From Trichomonas tenax (taxonomy: Eukaryota; Parabasalia; Trichomonadida; Trichomonadidae), in NCBI GenBank assembly GCA_023091735.1, contig JALKBU010000384.1, positions 1 to 43,886 of the forward strand: a stretch of DNA of 43,886 nt. Reading direction: 5' to 3'. Below the pieces are notes generated by a model, which was not told the origin of the DNA, made no database searches, and saw only the letters and a program-made list of their open reading frames with translations. Position numbers and translations under genes: made by a program. Of this stretch, positions 17,678-27,280 are shown one piece after another; position 1 is the first letter of the stretch; every line of letters begins with the position of its first letter.

Positions 17678-20600
17678 TTGAACTCTTTTTCTTTAATTTT
17701 CAACCAAACTGCGAAATTTAACGGCAGTACTTCGAGCAATTCGGGAGAGTTGAAGTACATCGTTAACGCTATTCCGCTTCCAAAACTTTCCAATGACGAA
17801 ATTTCACAATTTTTAAAATACATCGAAGAAAACATGAATCCTGGTAAAGCAGCGTGTTTGTGCGGCTTTAATTTTCCATTTCAACCCGAAATTTTCAAAA
17901 ACATTATGACACTACAGTTCGAAGATTCATCTTTTATAATTTTATATGCTTTAAATTCGTATATTTCGTGGGTTATATACTTCGAAAAGATTCGCTCAAC
18001 GAGGTATATTGATGATGTTATACAAATGTTGTGTAATATCAATCAAATCGCGATAAATAACTATAAATCACTCGAAATAAAAAAGGGAACGTTTAAAAAG
18101 TCAAAGGAAGGCCCAGACTTATTCATGTTTCCAGATATCACCTCATTGACATTTTTTCATATGTATTCCATATTATTGGATTCAAAAGTCTATAAATTCG
18201 GCGAATCATTCTTCAAAGTCTTCGAAAAATACATACAGAGCAATATTACACGCTCTAACATGATTTTTAACTATCTTTGTCAAACAATTCCTCAAACAAT
18301 TAAAAATCCGGAAGAAATGCAGCATTTATTGAAATTGATTGGATTTACAGTCAAGCAGGCAGAAGCAAACAAGATTAGTGTTGATTCAACGGTCATTGAC
18401 AGAATAATTAAAGCAATTGGAAATTTATTAATACAAATGGATAAATATTCACTTGAAGTCTTTCAACTTTTGATTCCATTATCGAATATACACGACCATA
18501 ACTTCATTTTCAACCAAATTTCTGTTACTTTGGTAAACATTATATTGAATGAAAGTGAATTCATGGAATGGCCCTCAGAACACAATCAAATTATAAAACT
18601 GGAACCAGTTGTTGAATATTCACCAACGCCAGTGATAAATGACAAAACTTTTAAGAATGGACTTCCTGAATTTACACCCATTCGTATTGAAAGAGATTCT
18701 GACTATGCATTGTTTTGTTCGAAAGAAACTTTAGACAAAATAACATTGTTTCTCACTTCCATATCAAAATATCAGGCTCCATCATTAATTTTTGTCAGCT
18801 CTCTTTTCAATGAAGTTGCAAAACACACAGAACTCGATAGTTTGCCACAGGTATACTCTGCTGTTATTTTCGTATGCAGAAACTTAATCCAATCATTAGC
18901 AAACTTCAACGCTGCTTTATTTTTAGCAAAAACTGCAATATTCGATCCATCAATTTCTATATTTGATAATCCAACGCATTTTAAGACAATGAGTCGCTTG
19001 AGACTTGAAACAATTACAATTGCCATTAAACAAGGTGCTGAGTTCTTCAATGAGTTCATGAATTACTTAAAAGTTTATCCGAAGATCATTGGTGAAATGT
19101 TTTATAGATTATATGATATTGCTTCGTTATATTATTTATTGATCAAACAGGATCCAAAAGCAATCCGAGGAATGATGCAACCTATATTTTACTATGCGCA
19201 CATGAGTAATATTGACCAAGAATATGCTGAAGAAATAGAGAAATCGAGAATTGCACAATTAACATTTTTGAATTTGATGCTGAACACAAAGAATTGCGCA
19301 GATCTTTTATATCAAGATATGGAGTTTGCGAATAGTTTTGTTTCATTGTTATTCGAGAACAAGCTTAGGTCTTTCGTTTTGAATATTTTGCTTGGATATT
19401 TCAAAGAAGCAGAGCCAAATTCGTTGAATTATATCATTGGACCTTTAGTTACGGTTTTTGCAAACACGAGAAATGATTTTAACAATCCCAGCTTTTTAGA
19501 ATTGTTAAATGACACAATTTCAATGCTGTGTCAATTCCATCACAGCAGGAAAGGAATGGCATCAGTTGTTGGTCCAATCCATGAAGGAATTAATATAATG
19601 ATTCATGTTATGCCACCAAATGAAGATACAGAAAAAATCTTGTTTACATGTATCGATTTGTTCACTGAAGCAGGTGATGACAATATGTTATCATCGGATT
19701 CAATGACAATGCTCAGTGCCTCAATCATTAATTTCTACAATGGATATCCAACAAATGAGTTATATCACAAACTTATTCAATTATTCATCGGTGACACATT
19801 ATCAGAACAAAAACCAGAATTCGAAATTAATAACAGATCAGCAATGATTTTGTTATATCAGGTTTTCATCAATTCAAGTCATAGCATGAAATTACTTGAT
19901 TTCTTTTCGAAGCTGTTTGATTTTAAAGTCGTGAATTGCATGATTGCACATAAAATTAAGTTCGATTATTTGCTTTTGAATTCAATCAGTGATTTCAAGA
20001 TTGGTGGTGTCGACAATATCGAAAAACTAGAGAAGATAATTCATCTTTTCAAGCAGATTGCGATTCAAGTGACATCGAAGAAGATATTCAATTGCTATTT
20101 AAGTAATTTAGCACCATTATCAGATAAAAGACTTTCAAAGTTCCATAACTTATTCGTCAGATCCTTATTCGATATGATTCATGAACAATATAAGATCTAC
20201 AATTACTCCATTTTCTTGGAAAACGAAAAGACAATGATTGCGACAAGTGGTGACATTTCATCTCTTTCATATGTCTTTTGGCTCACAACAAATGACAACA
20301 TTCATGAAAAAACAATTATAATGGACATTAAATCGCATGGAACATTAATTATTTTGTTTGTTGAAGACAACAAATTATTTGCAGATCTCACTGATGCTAA
20401 AACCGTCATAGAAATGGGTCCAATTGTTAAAACATTGTGGCATTTCGTTTGCTTATCGATAGAAAACACTGATAACAGGTTCAAGATTCTCACAAATATT
20501 GATTTTATTTGCAATATCAGTTCATTCACTTTCGAAACACCTTCACATGAATCATATGCTTCCCTCAAAAATTGCAATGCTGAGATATCATATCTTGCAA

Positions 20601-22819
20601 TACTCCCATCACTCAAACACGAATTGCGACAAATATATGCTGCAGGACCTTTCGCGAGTGCCATTCAGCAAATAGAAGTTATTGCATTCATTCAAAAGCC
20701 ATTTAATGATCTCTGTTTGCCGAAGAAGTCAATATCATCAATTATTACAAAGAAATGTTCTTTCTTGCCTTTAATCAAACTCGCAAAGAATGCAGCACAA
20801 GACATTGATTCGACTTTGTATTATGTTTCATGTTTCACAAAACTTTCATGTTTTGATAACGAAGCACAACAAAAACTTCTCGATTTGAACTTCATGCAAG
20901 CATTTGCACATGCTCTACGTGAGAAACCTGCAAAAGCATTAACATATGAATTATATTTAGCGCTTTATAACTATTTTATTTCGATAACAAATCAAAATCT
21001 CAAAGATTCAATTTTCCAATATGTTTTAAGCGAACCGGATATTTGGAATAATGCTTCTCTCGCTGTTCACGAGAATGTCGTCAATCACTGGTCACGCGTT
21101 TTGTTCAAATCTTTCATGCCAAAGGCTGCAAAACTAAGACCTTTCTCGCAACTCTTCGAGCACTTCAATTATAATTATTTCCTTTCTAAATCGAGTCGCG
21201 CGAGTTATCAAACGGTTTTAATCACTGTTGCTTCTGAGACATTCGATATTGGAGATTTTACAAATATCATTTCCTATATTTCATCATTTTCTAACGAAGA
21301 ATTCGGAATTTATTTGATGCAATTTTTGAACATTTTGATGCTTGAAATTCCAGACAAATTCAAAACAATGGAATTCAAGAATGATACTGTTGCAACATTC
21401 CAACTCTTAATGAACATCAGCGACGATAAAATGATGGCATCTGTTATTGATTCTGCTGTTCAATTCGAGAGATTAACGAATGATGAAGACTTAGTGAAGC
21501 ATTTGGATGCGTTGATGTTTTACATGTTACCTGAAAGGTGCCATGAACTCTTCTTCGCAAAGATCTCTGATTTGCTGATGAATGATACACCAGAACTCCT
21601 CTCAATGAACTGTTGGGCAGCAATACATTGCCCTCATTATGACATTTCAGTTGTCAAAACAGCTTTAGAGACGATAAATGCTGTAAAAAGAGGCGCTTGG
21701 ATGTTTTGGCCGTTAATTCTTGCAATAAGAGTTCCTCAACTCAAAGATGATGTTATTAGATTCCTTCTCAGATCAAATGGTGACTTTTGGTATCCAATTC
21801 TTCCAAATGCTTTCATTGCCTGCAAAGTTTGTGGTGTTAAATCAGATGATCTTTTACCTGACATTTTATTCATGGCGATCAACGAAAAAGCAAGCCAAGA
21901 CATCGCATTACACTATGCAGGTGTTATAGAATCGATTATTTGGTATATGTCCCATATTCAGATTCCTTTCGAAGATTCATTGATATTTAGAATGCTGAAA
22001 GAAACTCATTCAGCGATGGTTGTTTTTGACAGAAGAGAGTATGAAAGCGCTATAAGGCAACAAACAGTGCAACATTCTGTAACAGGAAGTCCCATTGTTG
22101 CAAGATCCAGGATCAGCAAATTCAAGAGAAAAGTTTCATATACTCAATCAGTGAATTATTCAACGCCAAATGTTTCAGAACTGAGTTTATACAAACATGA
22201 AAGCTTCGATAACTTCATGAGTCCACACAAGAGAAGGAAGAAGAAAGGACCAAAGGATGTGATATCGATAACAGACATCAAAGCAATTATTCTAGGAAAT
22301 GATCAGATTTCTATCCGCTATGGAATGAGGGTTGACTTAAATGGAAACTGGACAGATCTCCCACTTGCAATATCATTATGTGACTTCGCAGAGAAATACT
22401 TCGAAGCTGTACAAAATGTCAGCGATGATACAATCGATAGACTCTGCTGGCTTTTGATCAATGTTGCAAGATTCGATCTGGTGCTCGCGAAGAAGTGTGC
22501 AACAACAATTCTCAATGGAAGAGAAAGCGCTCAACCGTTTATCAATAATCTCTCAAGAATTGTCTCTATTGGTTTATTTAGAAGAGTCTATGAGACACCA
22601 CAGAGATCTGAACTCATCGAGAATGTTTTCGAAACAGAAATAGAACATCTTTGCAAATTCTGCTCGAAATTCTTTGATATATTGCTTCCAAGTTTCACGA
22701 AATCAGTAATGCAAGTTATCAGCGAATACGAGCAATGCCAGAAGAACAAGAAGAGGGTAACAAAGCAAATAACTGATGAATGCATTGCAGCACATGAAGC
22801 ATTACTCAAATTATTATAA
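17678..22819 (+). CDS. Large armadillo/ConA-like protein of the BEACH-arm type, without BEACH domain
   Basis: About 1713 codons are open. Most is alpha-solenoid. Near residues 855-960 a beta-rich segment (SLSYVFWLTTND, then a WHFVCLSIEN step) looks like the concanavalin A-like domain found inside BEACH proteins such as neurobeachin. AILPSLKHELRQIYAAGP follows, as in that family. No PH-BEACH or WD40 region follows; the protein ends in helices (HEALLKLL) after a basic SPHKRRKKKGPK stretch near residue 1515. The start is uncertain. The frame begins at a TTG, and the first in-frame ATG is at 17834, residue 53. An ATG at 17661 is out of frame by one base across an A run (17665-17670). Residues before 53 look coding, so a one-base error or change is possible. 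BEACH relatives act in membrane traffic. Confidence 0.7.
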   Translation: MNSFSLIFNQTAKFNGSTSSNSGELKYIVNAIPLPKLSNDEISQFLKYIEENMNPGKAACLCGFNFPFQPEIFKNIMTLQFEDSSFIILYALNSYISWVIYFEKIRSTRYIDDVIQMLCNINQIAINNYKSLEIKKGTFKKSKEGPDLFMFPDITSLTFFHMYSILLDSKVYKFGESFFKVFEKYIQSNITRSNMIFNYLCQTIPQTIKNPEEMQHLLKLIGFTVKQAEANKISVDSTVIDRIIKAIGNLLIQMDKYSLEVFQLLIPLSNIHDHNFIFNQISVTLVNIILNESEFMEWPSEHNQIIKLEPVVEYSPTPVINDKTFKNGLPEFTPIRIERDSDYALFCSKETLDKITLFLTSISKYQAPSLIFVSSLFNEVAKHTELDSLPQVYSAVIFVCRNLIQSLANFNAALFLAKTAIFDPSISIFDNPTHFKTMSRLRLETITIAIKQGAEFFNEFMNYLKVYPKIIGEMFYRLYDIASLYYLLIKQDPKAIRGMMQPIFYYAHMSNIDQEYAEEIEKSRIAQLTFLNLMLNTKNCADLLYQDMEFANSFVSLLFENKLRSFVLNILLGYFKEAEPNSLNYIIGPLVTVFANTRNDFNNPSFLELLNDTISMLCQFHHSRKGMASVVGPIHEGINIMIHVMPPNEDTEKILFTCIDLFTEAGDDNMLSSDSMTMLSASIINFYNGYPTNELYHKLIQLFIGDTLSEQKPEFEINNRSAMILLYQVFINSSHSMKLLDFFSKLFDFKVVNCMIAHKIKFDYLLLNSISDFKIGGVDNIEKLEKIIHLFKQIAIQVTSKKIFNCYLSNLAPLSDKRLSKFHNLFVRSLFDMIHEQYKIYNYSIFLENEKTMIATSGDISSLSYVFWLTTNDNIHEKTIIMDIKSHGTLIILFVEDNKLFADLTDAKTVIEMGPIVKTLWHFVCLSIENTDNRFKILTNIDFICNISSFTFETPSHESYASLKNCNAEISYLAILPSLKHELRQIYAAGPFASAIQQIEVIAFIQKPFNDLCLPKKSISSIITKKCSFLPLIKLAKNAAQDIDSTLYYVSCFTKLSCFDNEAQQKLLDLNFMQAFAHALREKPAKALTYELYLALYNYFISITNQNLKDSIFQYVLSEPDIWNNASLAVHENVVNHWSRVLFKSFMPKAAKLRPFSQLFEHFNYNYFLSKSSRASYQTVLITVASETFDIGDFTNIISYISSFSNEEFGIYLMQFLNILMLEIPDKFKTMEFKNDTVATFQLLMNISDDKMMASVIDSAVQFERLTNDEDLVKHLDALMFYMLPERCHELFFAKISDLLMNDTPELLSMNCWAAIHCPHYDISVVKTALETINAVKRGAWMFWPLILAIRVPQLKDDVIRFLLRSNGDFWYPILPNAFIACKVCGVKSDDLLPDILFMAINEKASQDIALHYAGVIESIIWYMSHIQIPFEDSLIFRMLKETHSAMVVFDRREYESAIRQQTVQHSVTGSPIVARSRISKFKRKVSYTQSVNYSTPNVSELSLYKHESFDNFMSPHKRRKKKGPKDVISITDIKAIILGNDQISIRYGMRVDLNGNWTDLPLAISLCDFAEKYFEAVQNVSDDTIDRLCWLLINVARFDLVLAKKCATTILNGRESAQPFINNLSRIVSIGLFRRVYETPQRSELIENVFETEIEHLCKFCSKFFDILLPSFTKSVMQVISEYEQCQKNKKRVTKQITDECIAAHEALLKLL

Positions 22820-22906
22820 TATTTTGTTTGTTTTATTAAATATATATGGTTTTATTTATTTACGTGTAAAATAAAATCGAGAATTTTTACTTCAAATAAA
22901 TTTACC
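22820..22906. terminator. Shared 3' region of convergent genes
   Basis: Only 87 bp separate the stops. The plus side has TTTATTAAATAT after the stop; the minus side is rich in AAATAA. Both transcripts must end or overlap here. Confidence 0.35.
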
Positions 22907-25345
22907 TTATTTGATGACTCTCTGTTCAAGCAAGTATTGTCTTGTTTCAGGAGAAACACCAGAGCATATAGCGTTGATAACTTCCTTAGGACAGCCTGCA
23001 TCAGCCAACATTTCGATGAAAACTTTATCATCATTATCCTTGAATTCAGAGACAAGCTTCAAGCCGAGTTCGGTGCTTGGATTCTTTGCGAATTTCTGGG
23101 CGATTCTCCAGTTGATATCGAGAGATGTGAGATTAACCTGCTTAGCGAAGGACTGAGCAGCAGACATATTGTTCCTGTCAATGTAAGCATCGATGACATC
23201 CATAGCGTTTCCATTCTTGATGCCGAGTTCTGCGCAAGCCTTCTGTGTTGCTGTGTATGTATTAGCAACGGTGATGCCGTAATCATCCTTGACTTGCTTA
23301 GCGAACTGAATAACGCTGTCCATTGACTTTCCTTCCTTAACAGCGCGTTCGAAGAGCAAATTGACGGCTTCACGTGGTCTCTTGGCGTTAACATAAAGTC
23401 TAGCGTTATCTGGATCGTCTGGCTTAACCATGAGCCAAGCAGCAAGAGCGATGTCACTCTTTCCGACGCAGTCATAGATAAGAGCGGACTGTCCGTGCTC
23501 GAGGCCTCTCTTGATAACATAAATAAGCAAAGCTTCATCGTTGGACTCGATAGCGGCCTTGATAGCCTGTTCCCACTCTCCGTTCTGGATGTGGAGTGGA
23601 ACTCTCCTTGAAGCAACCGTGTTCTGCTCGAGTAGGAGTCTTGCAAGCTCATCCTTCTTCAGCTTCGGTTGCTGCTTGTTTAGTTCGTAAGCGAGTTGTG
23701 CAAGATCGATATAATCGATTGTTGCAACACCGCCGTACAAAGCGCTGCAGTCTCTGAGGATCTTAACGATCTTCTGTGGTGGAGCAGATGATCTGACAAC
23801 GCATCTTGCCCAATGGCTGTAGATGGAGTCTGTCTTCTCGCCGATATAGTCAGCGACAGCCTTAGCGTAGATGTGCTTGAATCTGTTGCACAATCTAACG
23901 ATGAGTCTGTCCATGCGAAGTGCGGATAACTGCTGTGGTGTGAGAGGCATGAAAATTGGTGCCTGTGACATGTTGTCGCAGATCCTAATGTTGACGATGG
24001 CCTTTGAGAAGTGGCTGACTTCAAAGAGTGGATCAACATACTTTGACTTAGCGACTGTCTCGAGAAGTGCGTGTCTGATCTTTGGTTCGCAGAAGAACTC
24101 AGATGCAGCAAGGCAGTTTGCCAAAGCATCGTGGATTGTATCCTCGAAGTCCTTAAGTGGATCGCTTGTTGCGAAAACGCGTCTATCATTGATAGCTGAG
24201 AAGAGCTTCATACCTGGGTTTGTCTTTCCATTATCTTTGATGAAAGACAAAACGCCATTCTCCTCTGGAACATTTCTCATGAGGATGACTTCGTTGTGTG
24301 TCATGATTCTTGCACCATCGACTTCTGTGGCAACAACGAATCCTCCCTCGTAGTTCCATGTCAAAGTGTTCTGTGACAAGCCAACCTGAACGAGTTTGTA
24401 GTGGCGGCCGTGTTCAGTGTCTGTCTGTGTCGGAATTGTGAGAAGGAGAGTGCCAAATCCGCACCAGTTGATCTGGAAGTCAGATGGCAATATTCCAACC
24501 TGCAACTCAGCGTGGCACTGTGCGAAATCGATGCTGTAGAAGTACACACTCTTGTTATCGTAATCGCTGCCGAGGCAGCCGACAACAGCAACGAAATCAT
24601 TTGATGGACTGACAACCATGTTCAAAACATGCTGTGTTGTCTGCGTGTCAATCATCTCCTGATCGCGCTGGATGCAGAGAAGTCTGTCGCGGTTCTCTTC
24701 TGTTGCGTTGACATCGAGAGCAGCGATCCACAAAGCGACATCGAAAAATTGGTCATTAGATGTGTGTGGAGGAACGACAGCAAGGCAACTGATAGAGTAC
24801 AGGATGTGTCCGAATTTAGAGATGTTCATTTTAGTGAAATCCTCGCAGAGATAAACATCTCCCATTTGTGAGATAACGAAGACTCCTGAATCGTAGAAGC
24901 ACGCGTTTGTAACTTTGAGTGTTGCGTCATCGAAAATTGGCTTCTCAGAGATAATTTGGCTCCTCTGGTTAAAAACAAATAAGTTGCCAGTTGTGTCAAG
25001 GCAAATTAATGTTTCTTCCGGAGTCAGGTAAAAGTCGGCGAGATTTTTGTGTGGTGGAAGCTTCACTTCTGTGACGAATGAAAGGTCTGTGTTGAATAAC
25101 CTGATTGCTGGGTTGTAATCGCCATAGCTCATATCGGTCAAGTCGATAGCGGCCATCATACCGCCATGCTTAGCGATCCTGAACTTGGATTTGCTGAAAT
25201 CAACGAGTTCCCATTCTGGATTCGCTTTCTTGTTGCAGAAAAGTTTTTCCGTTATCATTGTGACGGGGTCCTCCGTTCCTTCATTAAATATGCGGATGGA
25301 AGAACGCAAACCATCGAAGTATGCGACAATATCTTCCTGCAGCAT
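22907..25345 (-). CDS. VPS16: VPS16, core subunit of HOPS/CORVET
   Basis: The protein has 812 residues. Residues 1 to about 400 form the Vps16_N propeller-like region. The C-terminal Vps16_C helical region from about 547 is diagnostic: YIDLAQLAYELNKQQPKL, then ELARLLLEQN, then RRVPLHIQNGEWEQAIKAAI and ESNDEALLIYVI. These match the family's 'L-A-x-x-L-L-E-x-E-P-x-x-x-x-Q-V-P-L-L' and 'K-A-I-E-S-G-D-T-D-L-V' motifs. VPS16 joins VPS11, VPS18 and VPS33 in the class C core that tethers endosomes and lysosomes before fusion; VPS33 binds its C-terminal half. Length is close to the usual 800-840. Two TTACATGTCA elements lie 160-187 bp upstream. G+C content is higher than that of the neighbouring gene. 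Confidence 0.85.
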   Translation of the reverse strand: MLQEDIVAYFDGLRSSIRIFNEGTEDPVTMITEKLFCNKKANPEWELVDFSKSKFRIAKHGGMMAAIDLTDMSYGDYNPAIRLFNTDLSFVTEVKLPPHKNLADFYLTPEETLICLDTTGNLFVFNQRSQIISEKPIFDDATLKVTNACFYDSGVFVISQMGDVYLCEDFTKMNISKFGHILYSISCLAVVPPHTSNDQFFDVALWIAALDVNATEENRDRLLCIQRDQEMIDTQTTQHVLNMVVSPSNDFVAVVGCLGSDYDNKSVYFYSIDFAQCHAELQVGILPSDFQINWCGFGTLLLTIPTQTDTEHGRHYKLVQVGLSQNTLTWNYEGGFVVATEVDGARIMTHNEVILMRNVPEENGVLSFIKDNGKTNPGMKLFSAINDRRVFATSDPLKDFEDTIHDALANCLAASEFFCEPKIRHALLETVAKSKYVDPLFEVSHFSKAIVNIRICDNMSQAPIFMPLTPQQLSALRMDRLIVRLCNRFKHIYAKAVADYIGEKTDSIYSHWARCVVRSSAPPQKIVKILRDCSALYGGVATIDYIDLAQLAYELNKQQPKLKKDELARLLLEQNTVASRRVPLHIQNGEWEQAIKAAIESNDEALLIYVIKRGLEHGQSALIYDCVGKSDIALAAWLMVKPDDPDNARLYVNAKRPREAVNLLFERAVKEGKSMDSVIQFAKQVKDDYGITVANTYTATQKACAELGIKNGNAMDVIDAYIDRNNMSAAQSFAKQVNLTSLDINWRIAQKFAKNPSTELGLKLVSEFKDNDDKVFIEMLADAGCPKEVINAICSGVSPETRQYLLEQRVIK

Positions 25346-25504
25346 TTTTTTATTTTTGATATCGTCTTTATTTCAATTTTGTCAATCGTGAAGTGTTCTT
25401 TTTTTCGGTTTTGATTTGGAATTCTTTATTTAGATACTTTGCATGGTCTATTTTCATCGTTATTTTCCTGTTTCATTTTTGATTTATTCGTCAAAATTAT
25501 TAAT

Positions 25505-25532
25505 TTACATGTCATGATATCTTTACATGTCA
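25505..25532 (-). promoter_or_regulatory. Tandem pair of TGACATGTAA elements before VPS16
   Basis: TTACATGTCA (plus strand) is at 25505-25514 and again at 25523-25532, 18 bp apart start to start. On the coding strand both read TGACATGTAA. Confidence 0.45.
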
Positions 25533-25967
25533 TATTTTGAAAATATCATTTTTTGAGATTAAAAACTTTGTTTCAGCAATATAATTAAATGATTTGAAGA
25601 GCCACCATAAGGAGGTAGTGAATTTATTCATTATATATTGTATTTAAACAGATTTTTGAAATTCAATATTGGAAAATTCAAATTTTTTTTTCGGCTAAAT
25701 ATTTGAATAATGTTAACTGCAATTCTAGGAGCTTGTTGAATTTTCTCGTTATTAAACGTGAGAGCATGTTTTTTGAAAAATCAATTATTAATCTTGAATA
25801 CAATAGTGGATCGGATATCAAAACTCCCAATCAAACAAAATCATTCTTGCGTCATTAGCTTTCTTCATATGAAAGTTAGTTCAATAATATATTCATGAGA
25901 TTGTTAAAAAAACGCGAAAATGAAGAAAGAAAAAGAACTTGACAAGACAGATAATATTTTATTTGTG
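25533..25967. other. Intergenic, no gene supported
   Basis: AT-rich spacer between the VPS16 upstream region and the LRR pseudogene. I see nothing beyond short homopolymer runs. Confidence 0.4.
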
Positions 25968-26910
25968 TCAGAAAGTATCAATCATGAAAATTAAAACGCT
26001 GACGATGAATACAAATGAATTTCTAAAGCAAACTTGGAATGATCGAGGGCAATTTTCATAGAAATATTTAATGTTGCAATCCTGGCAAAAAGATCGATGC
26101 CAGAATGGCATTACACCAAAGCCAATGAAAACCTCCTCAATATTGCTCGCATTTTGGAAATATGTGTCGTTGTAGAAATTATATTGGAATTTATCTCTTG
26201 ATACTATTTCGACACGTTTTTTGCGATTCATAATATGTTGCGTAATAATCTTTATGAACAAATGTAATGTTTTCATATGTATATCGCGAATACTGACTAT
26301 ACGTTAGTGTTTCATTGAGCTGATCTTTCCATCGGTATACTACGACAGCTGCATTTTTAGAAGATCCATAATACAAATGGCTCATAAAAGTTAATGTCTG
26401 TGGTATTATGAATATTTCAACATTTTTAATATTATTTGATCCGGATTCCTAGATAGTCTGAACTCCATAAGGAATCGTGAAAATAGACGAATTCTTATTC
26501 GGTGGAAAACATACTAATATTTGCATATTTTTCGTATACAAAACACCATCAACAACACAAAAATATGGCTGCGCATCATCAACAGTAAACTCTTCGAGAT
26601 ATACGCACCAATCAAATGGTCCACTTCTGCTGATAGATTTCGTAGAAAATGGAATATGAAAAGATCGAATCAAAGTTCGAGTTACAACGTTATTGAATAT
26701 TGTTACAATTGAATCAGGTAACACTGGTGCTTCTAAAAGGGTATATGCATTGAGTGCTTCTTGACCGAGTGTTGTTGGATTTCCAGCAATTATCATTTTT
26801 CTGGCATCTGTGTGCTCGGTCTGGGCATCAATGGTATCCCCAGTAATTGACAAAGTAAGTGTTTTTGTTGTTTCATCCCAATTCAGTTCATGTCCTAAGT
26901 ATCATTATCA
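25968..26910 (-). pseudogene. BspA-like LRR_5 gene remnant, stop and frameshift
   Basis: Reading the minus strand, NWDETTKTLTLSITGDTID just upstream of 26853 is the typical N-terminal beta segment of trichomonad BspA-like proteins. A degenerate repeat with LPDSIVTIF and a VVDGVLYTKNMQILV segment follows. A TAG at about 26449-26451 interrupts the frame after GVQTI, and the same frame then continues with SNNIKNVEIFIIPQTL to 26191. From about 26276 the sequence continues in another frame (RDKFQYNFYNDTYF, later a hydrophobic FVFIVSVLIF). There is no in-frame ATG at the head; a TGA lies just before it. It has therefore lost its start and has one stop and at least one frameshift. Confidence 0.65.
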
Positions 26911-27280
26911 AGAATGTTTATTTTACGAATGAAAAGTAACAAATTCTGACAAGTCACTTTTTTGTTACATTGAAACATATAAAAAATATCGGTTGATTTC
27001 AAATAACTATTTGCGCTTTAGCACATCTCACAATAGTGAACAAATGCATCTTTTCATAGTACTTTGATGTATAAAGGCAATTTAATATTCTCATTATGAA
27101 AGTCACATAATATAACAAAGATTTATTTATAAAACTTTGAACAATTTTCGTTAAATGTTCATGCAGATTTATTTATATAACTTTGATTCAAGAAGAAGTT
27201 ATTGACGATTTTGAGAGTTGGAAGAAACTCGGTAGTATAATAATATTTTTAACCAAACCAAAAAATAAATAATAAATAGA
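26911..27280. other. Intergenic with a short direct repeat
   Basis: No gene is seen. GATTTATTTATA(A/T)AACTTTGA occurs near 27120 and again near 27167, about 47 bp apart. Confidence 0.4.

Noticed and set aside
23059..24871. Long frames on both strands within VPS16
   Set aside because: Antisense or shifted shadows of a well-supported gene.
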